The notes: generated from the sequence alone by a model not told the origin. 64,000 bases of DNA from Acanthosepion pharaonis (GCA_903632075.3 CAHIKZ030000838.1:81001-145000), one strand, 5' to 3'. Shown: positions 1 to 12,095, counted from the first letter of the stretch. Program-made: numbers and translations.

Positions 1-3000
1 GTTATAATCTTGATAGAAAATATACTTTAATTCCACTAAATATTATAGTTTGATTTCTAATACTGATGGGAGTTTACTACCAAACATTATTGTTTTGGCT
101 AATATGGAAAGTTATAATCTTGATAGAAAAATATACTTCCCAATTCCACTAAATATTATAGTTCTTTCTAATACTGATGGGAGTTTACTACCAAACATTA
201 TTGTTTTGGCTAATGTGGACAGTTATAATCTTGATAGAAAAATATACTTCCCAATTCCACTAAATATTATAGTTCTTTCTAATACTGATGGGAGTTTACT
301 ACCAAAACATTATTGTTTTGGCTAATATGGAAAGTTATAATCTTGATAGAAAATATACTTCCCAATTCCACTAAATATTATAGTTCTTTTAATACTGATG
401 GGAGTTTACTACCAAACATTATTGTTTTGGCTAATATGGAAAGTTATAATCTTGATAGAAAAATATAAACATTATTAGTTTTGGAGTTTACTACCAAACA
501 TTATTGTTTTGGACAGTTATAATCTTGATAGAAAAATATACTTCCCAATTCCACTTAAATATTATAGTTCTTTCTAATACTGATGGGAGTTTACTACCAA
601 ACATTATTGTTTTGGCTAATATGGAAAGTTATAATCTTGATAGAAAAAATATCCACTAAATATTATAGTTCCCAATATAGTTCTTTCTAATCTACCAAAC
701 ACTAATATGAAAGTTATAATCTTGATAGAAAAATATACTTCCCAATTCCACTAAATATTATAGTTTTTCTAATACTGATGGGAGTTTACTACCAAACATT
801 ATTGTTTTGGCTAATATGGAAAGTTATAATCTTGATAGAAAATATACTTCCCAATTCCACTAAATATTATAGTTCTTTCTAATACTGATGGGAGTTTACA
901 TCAAACATTATTGTTTTGGCTAATATGGAGTTATAATCTTGATAGAAAAATATACTTCCCAATTCCACTAAATATTATAGTTCTTTTAATACTGATGGGA
1001 GTTTATACCAAACATTATTGTTTTGCTAATGGGACAGTTATAATCTTGATAGAAAAAAATTCCATAAATATTAGTTCTTTCTTAATTTGGGGTTTACTAA
1101 TTGTTTTGGCTAATATGGACAGTTATAATCTTGATAGAAAAATATACTTCCCAATTCCACTAAATATTATAGTTCTTTCTAATACTGATGGGAGTTTACT
1201 ACCAAACATTATTGTTTTGGCTAATATGGAAAGTTATAATCTTGATAGAAAAATATACTTCCCAATTCTAATGTGGACTAAATATTATAGTTCAATTAAA
1301 TATTATAGTTTTCTAATACTGATGGGAGTTTACTACCAAACATTATTGTTTTGGCTAATATGGAAAGTTATAATCTTGATAGAAAAATATACTTCCCAAT
1401 TCCACTAAATATTATATAATACTGATGGGAGTTTACTACCAAACATTATTGTTTTGGCTAATATGGAAAGTTATAATCTTGATAGAAAAAATACTTAAAT
1501 AAATATTATAGTTCTTTCTAATACTGATGGGAGTTTACTACCAAACATTATTGTTTTGGCTAATATGGAAAGTTATGATAGAAAAATTCCAAATTTATAG
1601 TTCTTTCTTCTAATAATGGGAGTTTACTTCCCAATTGTTTTCCAGTTAAATCTTGATAGTTCTTTCTAAATATTATAGTTCTTTCTGATGGGAGTTTACT
1701 ACCAAACATTATTGTTTTGGCTAATGTGGACAGTTATAATCTTGATAGAAAAATATACTTCCCAATTCCACTAAATATTATAGTTCTTTCTAATACTGAT
1801 GGGAGTTTACTACCAAACATTATTGTTTTGGCTAATATGGAAAGTTATAATCTTGATAGAAAAATATACTTCCCAATTCCACTAAATATTATAGTTCTTT
1901 CTAATACTGATGGGAGTTTATAAAACATTATTGTTTTGATGGAAAGTTATAATCTTGATAGAAAAATTACTTCCCAATTCCACTAAATATTATAGTTCTT
2001 TCTAATACTGATGGGAGTTTACTACCAAACATTATTGTTTTGGCTAATATGGAAAGTTATAATCTTGATAGAAAAATATACTTCCCAATTCCACTAAATA
2101 TTATAGTTCTTTCTAATACTGATGGGAGTTTACTACCAAACATTATTGTTTTGGCTAATATGGAAAGTTATAATCTTGATAGAAAAATACTTCCCAATTC
2201 CACTAAATATTATAGTTCTTTCTAATACTGATGGGAGTTTTCAAACATTATTGTTTTGGCTAATATAGTTATAATCTTGATAGAAAAAATATCTAATTCC
2301 ACTAAATATTATAGTTCTTTAATACTGATGGGAGTTTACTACCAAACATTATTGTTTTTTGGCTAATATGGAAAGTTATAATCTTGATAGAAAAATATAC
2401 TTCCCAATTCCACTAAATATTATAGTTCTTTTTCTAATACTGATTGGGAGTTTACTACCAAACATTATTATTTTGGCTAATGATGGTTTACTACTAAAAA
2501 GTTATAATCTTTGATAAAAAAATATACTGATGGAGTTTTCCCAATTCCACTAAATATTATAGTTCTTTCTAAAACTGATGGTTCTTTGGGAACTACCAAA
2601 CATTATTGTTTTGGCTAATATGGAAAGTTATAATCTTGATAGAAAAATATACTTCCCAATTCCACTAAATATTATAGTTCTTTTCTAATACTGATGGGAG
2701 TTTACTACCAAACATTATTGTTTTGGCTAGTTATAATCTTGGAAAAATATACTTCCCAATTCCACTAAATATTATAGTTCTTTCTAATACTTGTTTACTA
2801 CCAAACATTATTGTTTTGGCTAATAAAAGTTATATCTTGATAGAAAAATATACTCCCAATTCCACTAAATATTATAGTTCTTCTAATACTGATGGGAGTT
2901 TACTACCAAACATTATTGTTTTGGCTAATATGGAAAGTTATAATCTTGATAGAAAAATATACTCCCAATTCCACTAAATATTATAGTTCTTTCTAATACT

Positions 3001-6000
3001 GATGGGAGTTTACTACCAAACATTATTGTTTTGGCTAATATGGAAAGTTATAATCTTGATAGAAAAATATACTTCCCAATTCCACTAAATATTATAGTTC
3101 TTTCTAATACTGATGGGAGTTTACTACCAAACATTATTGTTTTGGCTAATATGGGTTATAATCTTGATAGAAAAATATACTTCCCCAATTCCACTAAATA
3201 TTATATAATACTTGTTTACTACCAAACATTATTAGCTAATAAAAATGATAGAAAAATATACTTCCCAATTCCACTAAATATTATAGTTCTTTCTAATACT
3301 GATGGGAGTTTACTACCAAACATTATTGTTTTGGCTAATATGGAAAGTTATAATCTTGATAGAAAAATATACTTCCCAATTCCACTAAATATTATAGTTC
3401 TTTCTAATACTGATGGGAGTTTACTAGCAAACATTATTGTTTTGGCTAATATGGAAAGTTATAATCTTGATAGAAAAATATACTTCCCAATTCCACTAAA
3501 TATTATAGTTCTTTCTAATACTGATGGGAGTTTACTACCAAACATTATTGTTTTGGCTAATATGGAAAGTTATAATCTTGATAGAAAATATACTTCCCAA
3601 TTCCACTAAATATTATAGTTCTTTCTAATACTGATGGGAGTTTACTACCAAACATTATTGTTTTGGCTAATATGGAAAGTTATAATCTTGATAGAAAATA
3701 TACTTCCCAATTCCACTAAATATTATAGTTCTTTCTAATACTGATGGGAGTTTACTACCAAACATTATTGATGGAAAGTTATAATCTTGATAGAAAAATA
3801 TACTTCCCAATTCCACTAAATATTATAGTTCTTTCTAATACTGATGGGAGTTTACTACCAAACATTATTGTTTTGGCTAATATGGAAAGTTATAATCTTG
3901 ATAGAAAAAATACTTCCCAATTCCACTAAATATTATAGTTCTTTCTAATACTGATGGGAGTTTACTACCAAACATTATTGTTTTGGCTAATATGGAAAGT
4001 TATAATCTTGATAGAAAAATATACTTCCCAATTCCACTAAATATTATAGTTCTTTCTAATACTGATGGGAGTTTACTACCAAACATTATTGTTTTGGCTA
4101 ATATGGAAAGTTATAATCTTGATAGAAAAATATACTTCCCAATTCCACTAAATATTATAGTTCTTTCTAATACTGATGGGAGTTTACTACCAAACATTAT
4201 TGTTTTTGGAAAGTTATAATCTTGATAGAAAAAATATTTCCCAATTCCACTAAATATTATAGTTCTTTCTAATACTGATGGGAGTTTACTACCAAACATT
4301 ATTGTTTTGGCTAATATGGAAAGTTATAATCTTGATAGAAAAATATACTTCCTAATTCCACTAAATATTATAAAAATGGGAGTTTACTACCAAACATTAA
4401 ATATGGATAGTAATCTTGATAGAAAATTCTTAATTCCACTAAATATTATGACTGATGGAGTTTACTACCAAACATTATTGTTTTTGGCTAATATGGAAAG
4501 TTATAATCTTGATGGGAAAAAATATACTTCCCAATTCTAAATATTATAGTTCTTTTCCCCACTAAATATTATAGTTCTTTTTAATACTGATGGGAGTTTA
4601 CTACCAAACATTATTGTTTTGGCTAATATGGAAAGTTATAATCTTGATAGAAAAATATACTTCCCAATTCCACTAAATATTATAGTTCTTTTTAATACTG
4701 ATGGGAGTTTACTACCAAACATTATTGTTTTGGCTAATATGGAAAGTTATAATCTTGATAGAAAAATATACTTCCCAATTCCACTAAATATTATAGTTCT
4801 TTCTAATACTGATGGGAGTTTACTACCAAACATTATTGTTTTGGCTAATATGGAAAGTTATAATCTTGATAGAAAAATATACTTCCAATTCCACTAAATA
4901 TTATAGTTCTTTCTAATACTGATGGGAGTTTACTACCAAACATTATTGTTTTGGCTAATGTGGAAAGTTATAATCTTGATAGAAAAAATATACTTCCCAA
5001 TTCCACTAAATATTATAGTTGTTCTAATACTGATGGGAGTTTTTATTATTGTTTTGGCTAATATGGAAAGTTATAATCTTGATAGAAAAATATACTTCCC
5101 AATTCCACTAAATATTATAGTTCTTTTAATACTGATGGGAGTTTACTACCAAACATTATTGTTTTGGATGGAAAGTTATAATCTTGATAGAAAAATATAC
5201 TTCCCAATTCCACTAAATATTATAGTTCTTTTCTAATACTGATGGGAGTTTACTACCAAACATTATTGTTTTGGCTAATGTGGAAAGTTATAATCTTGAT
5301 AGAAAATATACTTCCCAATTCCACTAAATATTATAGTTCTTTCTAATACTGATGGGAGTTTACTACCAAACATTATTGTTTTGGCTAATGTGGAAAGTTA
5401 TAATCTTGATAGAAAAATATCTTCCCAATTCCACTAAATATTATAGTTCTTTCTAATACTGATGGGGTTTACTACCAAACATTAGTTTATAATCTTGATA
5501 GAAAAATATACAAATTCATAAATATTATAGTTCTTTCTAATACTGATTACCAAACATTATTGTTTTGGCTAATATGGAAAGTTATAATCTTGATAGAAAA
5601 AAAAATCCCAATTCCACTAAATATTATAGTTCTTTCTAATACTGATGGGAGTTTTCAAACATTATTGTTTTGGCTAAATGGAAGTTATAATCTTGATAGA
5701 AAAATATACTCCCAATTCCACTAAATATTATAGTTTGTTCTAATACTGATGGGAGTTTACTACCAAACATTATTGTTTTGGCTAATATGGAAAGTTATAA
5801 TCTTGATAGAAAAATATACTTCCCAATTCCACTAAATATTATAGTTCTTTCTAATACTGATGGGAGTTTTCAAACACTAATATGGAATAATCTTGATAGA
5901 AAATATACTTCCCAATTCCACTAAATATTATAGTTCTTTCTAATACTGGGAGTTTACTACCAAACATTATTGTTTTGGCTAATATGGAAAGTTATAATCT

Positions 6001-6887
6001 TGATAGAAAAATATACTTCCCAATTCCACTAAATATTATAGTTCTTTCTAATACTGATGGGAGTTTACTACCAAACATTATTGTTTTGGCTAATGTGGAA
6101 AGTTATAATCTTGATAGAAAAATATACTTCCCAATTCCACTAAATATTATAGTTCTTTTCTAATACTGATGGGAGTTTACTACCAAACATTATTGTTTTG
6201 GCTAATATGGAAAGTTATAATCTTGATAGAAAAAATATACTTCCCAATTCCACTAAAAATATTGATAGTTACCAAACATTATTGTTTTTCTAATATGGAA
6301 AGTTAATACTTGATGAAAAATATACTCCCAATTCCACTAAATATTATAGTTCTTTCTTACTGATGGAGTTTACTACAAACATTATTGTTTTGGCTAATAT
6401 GGACAGTTATAATCTTGATAGAAAAATATACTTCCCAATTCCATAAATATTATAGTTCTTTTCTAATACTGATGGGGAGTTTACTACCAAACATTATTGT
6501 TTTGGCTAATATGGAAAGTTATAATCTTGATAGAAAATATACTCCCAAACTAAATATTATAGTTCTTTCTAATACTGATGGAGTTTACTACCAAACATTA
6601 TTGTTTTGGCTAATATGGAAAGTTATAATCTTGATAGAAAAATATACTTCCCAATTCCACTAAATGTTATAGTTCTTTCTAATACTGATGGGAGTTTTAC
6701 ATTATTGTTTTGCTAATATGGAGTTTACTACCAAACATTATTGTTTTGGCTAATGTGGACAGTTATAATCTTGATAGAAAAATATACTTCCCAATTCCAC
6801 TAAATATTATAGTTCTTTCTAATACTGATGGGAGTTTACTACCAAACATTATGTTTTGGCTAATGTGGAAAGTTATAATCTTGATAT
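1..6887. repeat. 111-bp tandem satellite array, about 60 copies
   Basis: A head-to-tail array runs from the window start to about 6887, so its left end is not seen. The unit is 111 bp; for example the segment starting gttataatct recurs at 111 and 222. Most units are near-identical, and the commonest change is a short deletion; substitutions such as taatgtgg for taatatgg are fewer. Because 111 is divisible by three and the unit has a stop-free plus frame, the array gives long pseudo-ORFs of 37-residue repeats, the longest 192 codons at 3031-3609. I do not regard these as genes. Each unit carries an imperfect dyad, ccaaacattattgttttgg, which becomes a perfect 8-bp stem in the variant at 300-320. 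The right end breaks off inside a unit after gttataatcttgata. Confidence 0.97.
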
Positions 6888-7000
6888 ATCATTTTTTTTT
6901 CTCTTCTTCGATGTGTTACACGTTTTTATTGATGTTGCTGTTGAAAGTATTCAACTGATGTGATTTTTGTTATTTGGTAATCCTTTTTCTTTTGATTTTT
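6886..7000. repeat. Satellite-flanking dispersed repeat, copy 1
   Basis: The sequence just past the satellite (gttgctgttgaaagt, then a tgatttttgttatttggta segment) matches 35010-35115 over roughly 100 bp with gaps. The match begins at the satellite breakpoint: both copies have an atcttgat segment there. The family is not recognised. Confidence 0.6.
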
Positions 7001-7280
7001 TTTATCTCTAGTCTATGTGATATGTTTATCATAGACGTTCTATTTAGGATGGTCATTGAAATTCAAACACATTTTTTGGCCTTGGCATCTATTTGTTATC
7101 TTTTGTTTCTAGGATGGCAAGCGACCTCGGCTCAATGATAAGTTCTTTCTTACCAGAATGTTACAAGCCTCGAATTCCATCACACATAGTTTCTATGGGA
7201 AAATGATATAAACATTTTTTTATATAACAAGAACAATTTTAAGGGAAAAACTATGATAAACTCAAAAAAAAGAAGATTTC
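7000..7280. other. AT-rich interval, nothing recognised
   Basis: No coding, RNA or repeat signal was found here apart from homopolymer runs. Confidence 0.5.
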
Positions 7281-7453
7281 GTCTCATGCCTTTCTTCCTT
7301 TAGGACTTCATCAGACTAAATTGATGTTTATTTTTACGTTTAGAAATTGTTTTAACGGCTAAATCATCCGCACTAAATTTGCGTCTAGGTGACAAAAGTG
7401 ATAGAAGCATAAATAAAATGAAAAAAAATTAAAAGAAATCGGTTTCACACTCC

Positions 7454-7504
<51 letters not shown>

Positions 7505-7605
7505 AAATTAAATTCTCAGCTTCCTCTTTCCTTTAGGTGCCTGTGTAATCACATCAAATAAACATCAACTTAGGCCGATGAAGGCCTAAAGAACGAAACG
7601 CGTCG
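7281..7605. repeat. Foldback with hammerhead-like cores around a (TA)n loop
   Basis: The arms at about 7281-7336 and 7553-7605 are imperfect inverted copies; the shared part reads aataaacatcaa then a taggcc/tagtc segment. The right arm (plus) has CCGATGA at 7575-7581 and GAAAC at 7595-7599. The left arm (minus) has CTGATGA at 7309-7315 and GAAA at 7291-7294. The order of these strings is that of a hammerhead core, but the whole fold was not confirmed. A (TA)n tract fills 7456-7498. Confidence 0.55.
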
Positions 7606-8260
7606 TACGAAATCATTTCCACTTTGTCATTGTTCATACTCCGATGACTCGTGCAGGCCACTTATCACGATCCTATCATCAAATTCTTAAGGACATCTGA
7701 TAGGTGTCTAGTGCTTGAATATAGTTGGTTGATACATGTTATTACTGTACCTAGGTGCCCGAAGCATCAAGTCGCTAGTTAGATCTTGATTGGCATGCTT
7801 GCAGTTTCCATCAAAGCGCATTCGCCATTGTCATATTATTTCTTACATTGCTGATATTTATAGTTGGATCTTTTTTTCTCTTAGATTTTCAGAATAACTT
7901 TAAGCATGTGAGTCTATGTCCCATCCAGCTTCGATTCAAAGTTCTTAACCAGAGATCACGACATTGCACCTTACAAAAGCAATGGCACGAAACAGGCTAT
8001 AATCGTCCAATAGATTTGATTTCTGGACTAGATTCAATTTATTTAACGAGTTCGATGTGACTTTTTTTTTACATCTTCCTATGGAAGCGATTTCGCTGCC
8101 GACCTAGGTGAAAATATCAACAACCTTAATATCTTCTCTATTTAAGGTGTTTATAAAGTCCCGTTGTTTAAAACTAATAAATGTCATTCAACATTTAAAC
8201 ATGAAGATCGACATCCAAGACTGCTGACTTCATAGCCAATACAATAATACGCTGATTTCT
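7606..8260. other. No recognisable feature
   Basis: Moderately complex AT-rich sequence. Its longest ORF, 70 codons at 7848-8060, has no recognisable motif and is within the range expected by chance. Confidence 0.5.
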
Positions 8261-8261
8261 A

Positions 8262-8350
8262 AACAGTGGAGAAGGCAACTAGAAAACATTCTACGATCTT
8301 CCCCAAGAATTGTTGATAATAAAAGAGGAATCTGTGGAGAATCATATGCA
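8262..8350 (+). mobile_element. SINE 3' tail fragment
   Basis: The block containing gagaaggcaact and atcttccccaagaa matches the tail of the SINE at 45545-45830, where the same blocks read gagaaggcaacgg and atcttccccaagaa. The tRNA-like head is missing. Confidence 0.5.
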
Positions 8351-8394
8351 CCTACCTTCCGAAGTGACATGCCATAAAAAAAAGGTTATAAGTC

Positions 8395-8640
8395 TTTTTC
8401 ATATACCGCGTCTTTTCAAAACATAGGTAATCATGGCTCTCGAAAACTTTCTTTCCTTTTTAGCTCTTAATATTTTTATTCTTATTTCTTCTAAAGCTTG
8501 TTCTGCCATCCATTTAGTTCACTAAGTAGTTTATGCGCCGTTTTCCTCTATCCCTCTAGGTTTCAGTCTTTCCCATGAGTATCAGATTTTCTTAGCCCCC
8601 TTTCCTCACTATGCGCCCTAAAAAGAAAAATTTATACTTA
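8395..8640 (-). mobile_element. LINE-A (RTE-like) 3' end fragment
   Basis: This is a minus-strand remnant of the same LINE that is better preserved at 23926-24948. The shared blocks are tcatggctctc, tagctcttaatattttt, cttgttctgccatccattta and tatcagattttc, in the same order. It covers only the last part of the RT ORF and the 3' untranslated region and carries many indels. Confidence 0.65.
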
Positions 8641-9150
8641 AATATATTTTTTTACTTATAATGAAATATTTCCCAGGAGCAAATGACTTGGCTGTCCACC
8701 TTCAGGAATAGACGCTCATGAACCTGTTCTCATTGGTCAATGGAATTTTGTTAACAGAAATGAATGAAGCCATACGCAGTAGCAGGCTTACAAGGAAAAC
8801 CCTTTCGCTTTCTTACTAACATTGATACACAAGGGAAGCGCCATTGAAAGGTTTTCTCTACTTACAGGTAAGTTCGAATTGGCGTAAATATGAAAACACA
8901 GGCTTCAGTTTAAAATAATAATATCCCACGGCTGAAATCACACAGCAGATGAAAATGACAATCTTCTACAAATTGAAAAATGAATATGTATACGACAAAT
9001 GCACTCATAATTTAAAAAATTAGACGCTTTTCAAAAGCGTTTTGGTGCTTTTCATTATGGAAGGCAATAGAGATTTAAGGTTAGTTTATTCCACTTCGTG
9101 TGAACAGGGATATAATGTTAAAGAACTCTGTATAGACAATGAAGCAAGTA
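8640..9150. other. No recognisable feature; one short palindrome
   Basis: Nothing coding was seen. A palindrome, acgcttttcaaaagcgt, lies at 9027-9043. Confidence 0.5.
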
Positions 9151-9153
9151 TTT

Positions 9154-9154
9154 A

Positions 9155-9217
<63 letters not shown>
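9154..9217. repeat. (GATA)n microsatellite
   Basis: About 16 uninterrupted copies of tagatagata phase. Confidence 0.97.
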
Positions 9218-9424
9218 TTTTCTCGTTGCTGCATTGTTTCGTCATGATATACGATGGTATTTTAAAATATGTCTTGGCGAGAATGAGTTCCAAACGAAAC
9301 TTATAATTATACACTTAACACACACACAAACATATTAATATATATCACACATACACACATGTGTGTGTTTGTGTGATATTAATTCCATAATGGTCACCTG
9401 AATATTGCGTTGTGCATGAAAGTC

Positions 9425-9589
9425 TCAGTCCTGCTCAGTCTTACAAATTACCCCAAAACTGGGTGGAGAGGTTGATTCATGCCTTTCGCCAAGGGTATTT
9501 GCGCGTAAGTGAATATAACGAACACAACTGCGATTGAAACTCGGCTCTCCGATTTACGATTCTGAGCCATTATACCATCCGCACATCCA
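9425..9589 (-). mobile_element. tRNA-derived SINE joined to a 5S-derived sequence
   Basis: Read on the minus strand there is a tRNA-like head (ggatggtataatggctcag) and a B-box-like stretch in gagccgagtttcaatc. Then comes the body shared with other SINEs here (cttacgcgcaaatacccttgg, then gaaaggcatgaatc). It directly follows the 5S-like block at 9590-9707 on the same strand, so the two may be one composite SINE. The tRNA of origin was not determined. Confidence 0.7.
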
Positions 9590-9707
9590 CGCTTATAGCA
9601 CCTGGTATTCTCATACAGTCACCCGTCTAGGTACTGACCAGACTCGATGTTGCTTAACTTCGGTGAGCATAAGGGAACCGATGTTTCAACGTGATATGGC
9701 CCTAAGC
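9590..9707 (-). pseudogene. 5S rRNA-derived sequence (SINE head or pseudogene)
   Basis: The minus strand reads like an almost full-length 5S rRNA. It runs from ggccatatcacgttgaa through ctcaccgaagttaagcaac, gtctggtcagtacc and gacgggtgact to gagaataccaggtgct. The internal control region is recognisable but diverged. It shares a derived ttgaaaca segment with the second 5S-like sequence at 25526-25634, which suggests a common mobile ancestor rather than two separate pseudogenes. SINEs with 5S heads (SINE3 type) are known in animals. Confidence 0.8.
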
Positions 9708-9744
9708 TTCAAAAAAACATGAAAAATGTGAGTGGGAGAGCGCG

Positions 9745-9788
9745 CGGGACACAGAGAGAGAGAGGCACACACACATACACACACACAC

Positions 9789-9841
<53 letters not shown>
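9745..9841. repeat. Composite (GA)n (CA)n (TA)n microsatellite
   Basis: A short gaga run, then cacaca, then about 50 bp of TA ending exactly where the foldback at 9841 starts. Confidence 0.95.
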
Positions 9842-9843
<2 letters not shown>

Positions 9844-10205
9844 CATTTATTCGAAAATTATAATATAAAATGTTATAAAATCACTACAAAAATAGCCACT
9901 TTGTTTCAACACCTCTGGTGTCTTATCAAGTGATGGTGTTGAATGCAGAATAAAGAGTTTTTAAAGGTTCAAATCAATCAAACACCCCTCGCTAGGGGTA
10001 GCGCAGTTACATAAGCTGGAATGACCAATCAAAATATAAGTATACGAGAATTCAAAAAACTTGACAACGGACTTCAAAATTCAAAATTACCAATTTTAAA
10101 TTTTAAATTTAATCTATATTAAGTTTAAAATTTTAAAATTATTTAAAGAAGGAACTGAAGTGATTTTATAACATTTCTATGTTATAATTTTCGAATAAAT
10201 GATTA
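9841..10205. repeat. Foldback element
   Basis: Arms of about 45 bp (9841-9885 and 10159-10205) are inverted copies sharing attataattttcgaataa. Inside, on the minus strand, TTGATAA (9923-9929) is followed by a gacacc/ggtgtt stem and GAAAC (9907-9903). This is a hammerhead-like order with one changed core base. A (TA)n tract abuts the left arm, and a GCTC/GAGC hairpin follows the right arm. Confidence 0.65.
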
Positions 10206-10207
10206 TA

Positions 10208-10308
10208 GTTGCTCTACTCTGTATTGAGCACTCTTTTAAGAATAGTTGGTTATTGGAATTTGTTTCGTATACACCAATCCTATACTTGTATATATATATA
10301 TATATATT
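10208..10308 (+). repeat. Terminal hairpin unit followed by (TA)n
   Basis: GCTC (10211-10214) and GAGC (10226-10229) can pair around an 11-base loop. About 60 bp later a (TA)n tract begins. The same arrangement occurs at 13710, 16173, 18669 and 29625. Confidence 0.6.
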
Positions 10309-10472
10309 AAGGCATTAAAAACTAGAAATGTTGTATTGCAGGCCATGATAAGTTTAAAATAAAACACACACCAGTCGACCGGTTTCGTCCCCTCTCGTCA
10401 GAACTGTTAACGGGGAATTTAGATTATGAGGAAAAAAGAAAAAAGTCTGTCATGGGTGACATGAATGAATGG
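10308..10472 (-). repeat. PLE-1 left inverted repeat
   Basis: Inverse of 11901-12069. It begins ttaaggcattaaaaac, contains accagtcgaccggtttcgtc, and ends catgaatgaatgga. Confidence 0.93.
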
Positions 10473-11885
10473 ACTTCACAGCATAAAGTCGCAAAGTGGC
10501 TTGCTATAATGTTGCAACCAGTGTTGCAGCATTACAGTTCCTTTTGTATTAAAGATTCATTTTCTTTTTCCAAATTCATTCGGAATTGTGATGCCACTGA
10601 TGGATTTATGTGTTCCTTTGACATCTGTAGCCTCTTCACTTGTGTTCCTTTATCGGAGACTATTGATATTTGCAGCGATATGTTATATCGCAGTGATTTG
10701 ACTCCTCCGAATATACCTGAAGAAGTGTTCGTTGAACTCATGAAATTTGCCACTATGTTTGTCGATTTCAGTTTCGACAATATCATGTATCGTCAGATCG
10801 ATGGTGTAGCGATGGGTTCCCCTTTGGGTCCTGTTTTGGCAAATATTTTTGTGGTTTTTATGAAGAAAGCCTTTTGTTAAGTTCTGCCCGACCCAAGGTT
10901 TACTTTCGGTATGTTGATGACACTTTTTGTGTGTTCAGCCATGAATCGGAAGTGGATCAATTTTTTCCCTACTCAATGGTGTTCATCCTGCCCTTAAATT
11001 TACAGTAGATAAGGAGGTCAATGGTTCATTGCCCTTTTTAGATGTTCTTGTTCAAAGAACTCCTTCCTTGTTTATTACCTCTGTGTACAGGAAGTCTACT
11101 TTTACAGGACTATATACCTGTTGGGGACTCCTTTTGTCCTAAACAACAAAAGATTAATTTGATTAGGACCCTGACACATAGGGCGTTAATGATCTGTTCG
11201 GATGACACCTTGAAACATGAAATCAGTTGTTTAACTGAGATCTTTTGTGAACAATGGTTATCCGTTGAACATTGTTCAATCGGTTATTCGAGATGAGACC
11301 GCTAGGTTCAACAAAATCAAACCTGCTTCAGTTGGTAAATGTCCGGTCTATCTTCGTTTACCGTGGTTGGGTAGGATTAGTGAATCCTTCGCCAAGCGTA
11401 TTTCATGTAGTTCACGTGAGTGTTATTTTGCAGCGAATGTTCGTGTTGTTTTTCAAACTAGGTCTGTACTTCCATCTATGTGTAAAGATGTTCTACCCCC
11501 CCACCATATTAACTCTGTTATTTACTATTTCAAATGTAGTTGTGGATGCGACTACATAGGTAGAACGACACAGCGGTTGGACGTGAGAATTAAACAACAC
11601 GTACCTGCGATAATACTAAACAAAAAATTTTCTTTGGGCGATACCATTCTGTAACACTTATGGGTCTTCGATTGCGGATCATTTTATAAAGAATCCAACT
11701 TGTGCGATGGATTTCAGTGTGAACTGGTTTTCCGTCTTGGCCAGTTCGCACTCACTTTTCCATCTCAAGGTGTTGGAATCGCTTTACATCAGGTCCAAGC
11801 GGCCTTCTCTTTTGCAAACAAAGAGATTGTTTGCTTGGACTTGCTGTTCTGCGCTTCTAGCAGCTTGGTTGGTATAATTTTATCT
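10458..11885 (+). pseudogene. PLE-1 reverse transcriptase / GIY-YIG endonuclease, frameshifted
   Basis: PLE proteins copy their RNA from a nicked target using an RT joined to a GIY-YIG nuclease. This copy starts inside the RT fingers, as the family's N-terminal part is absent. Visible in order are SFDICSLFTCVPLSET, the palm string QIDGVAMGSPLGPVLANIF (about 10790-10850), the catalytic YFRYVDDTF (about 10900), THRALMIC, and the GIY-YIG string VIYYFKCSCGCDYIGRT (about 11515-11565). A final VLESLYIRSKRPS segment supplies the likely catalytic glutamate. At least two frame changes, after 10880 and near 11250, split it into three ORFs. Compared with PLE-6 the order is complete from the palm to the nuclease. 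It is not functional as it stands. Confidence 0.9.
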
Positions 11886-11900
11886 TTCCTTCCTTCCCTG

Positions 11901-12069
11901 TCCATTCATTCATGTCACCCATGACAGACTTTTTTTTTTTTTTTCCTCATAATCTAAATTCCCCGTTAACAGTTCTGACGAGAGGGACGAAACCGGTCGA
12001 CTGGTGTGTGTTTTATTTTAAACTTATCATGGCCTGCAATACAACATTTCTAGTTTTTAATGCCTTAAT
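11901..12069 (+). repeat. PLE-1 right inverted repeat with hammerhead-like core
   Basis: It runs from tccattcattcatgtcaccc to tttttaatgccttaa. CTGACGA and GAAAC lie 7 bases apart, with a near-palindrome accggtcgactggt just downstream. That order suits a hammerhead with a very short stem II, but the expected cleavage base is not clearly present. Confidence 0.85.
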
Positions 12070-12091
12070 ACGCTTTTGTACCGTTTCTAAC

Positions 12092-12095
<4 letters not shown>

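Larger units (their letters stand above)
10308..12069 (+). mobile_element. Penelope-like element PLE-1 with inverted terminal repeats
   Basis: A retroelement copy is enclosed by inverted repeats of about 165 bp (10308-10472 and 11901-12069). Between them is the RT plus GIY-YIG remnant described separately. The right arm looks like the natural 3' end of the element. The left arm is its inverted copy, joined directly to a 5'-truncated coding region. Penelope elements are known for such inverted or direct pseudo-LTRs. The right arm (plus) has CTGACGA at 11975-11981 and GAAAC at 11989-11993; the left arm has the same on the minus strand (10401-10382). Confidence 0.85.

Noticed and set aside
1..6887. 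CRISPR-like array
   Set aside because: Repeats are contiguous without unique spacers, and the sequence is eukaryotic in character.
50..6958. Series of plus and minus ORFs with 37-residue repeats
   Set aside because: They follow from a 111-bp satellite unit without a stop in that frame. They start and stop at random indels and occur on both strands.
10532..10786. Minus ORF opposite the PLE-1 RT
   Set aside because: Shadow of the plus-strand RT frame, which has the recognised motifs.
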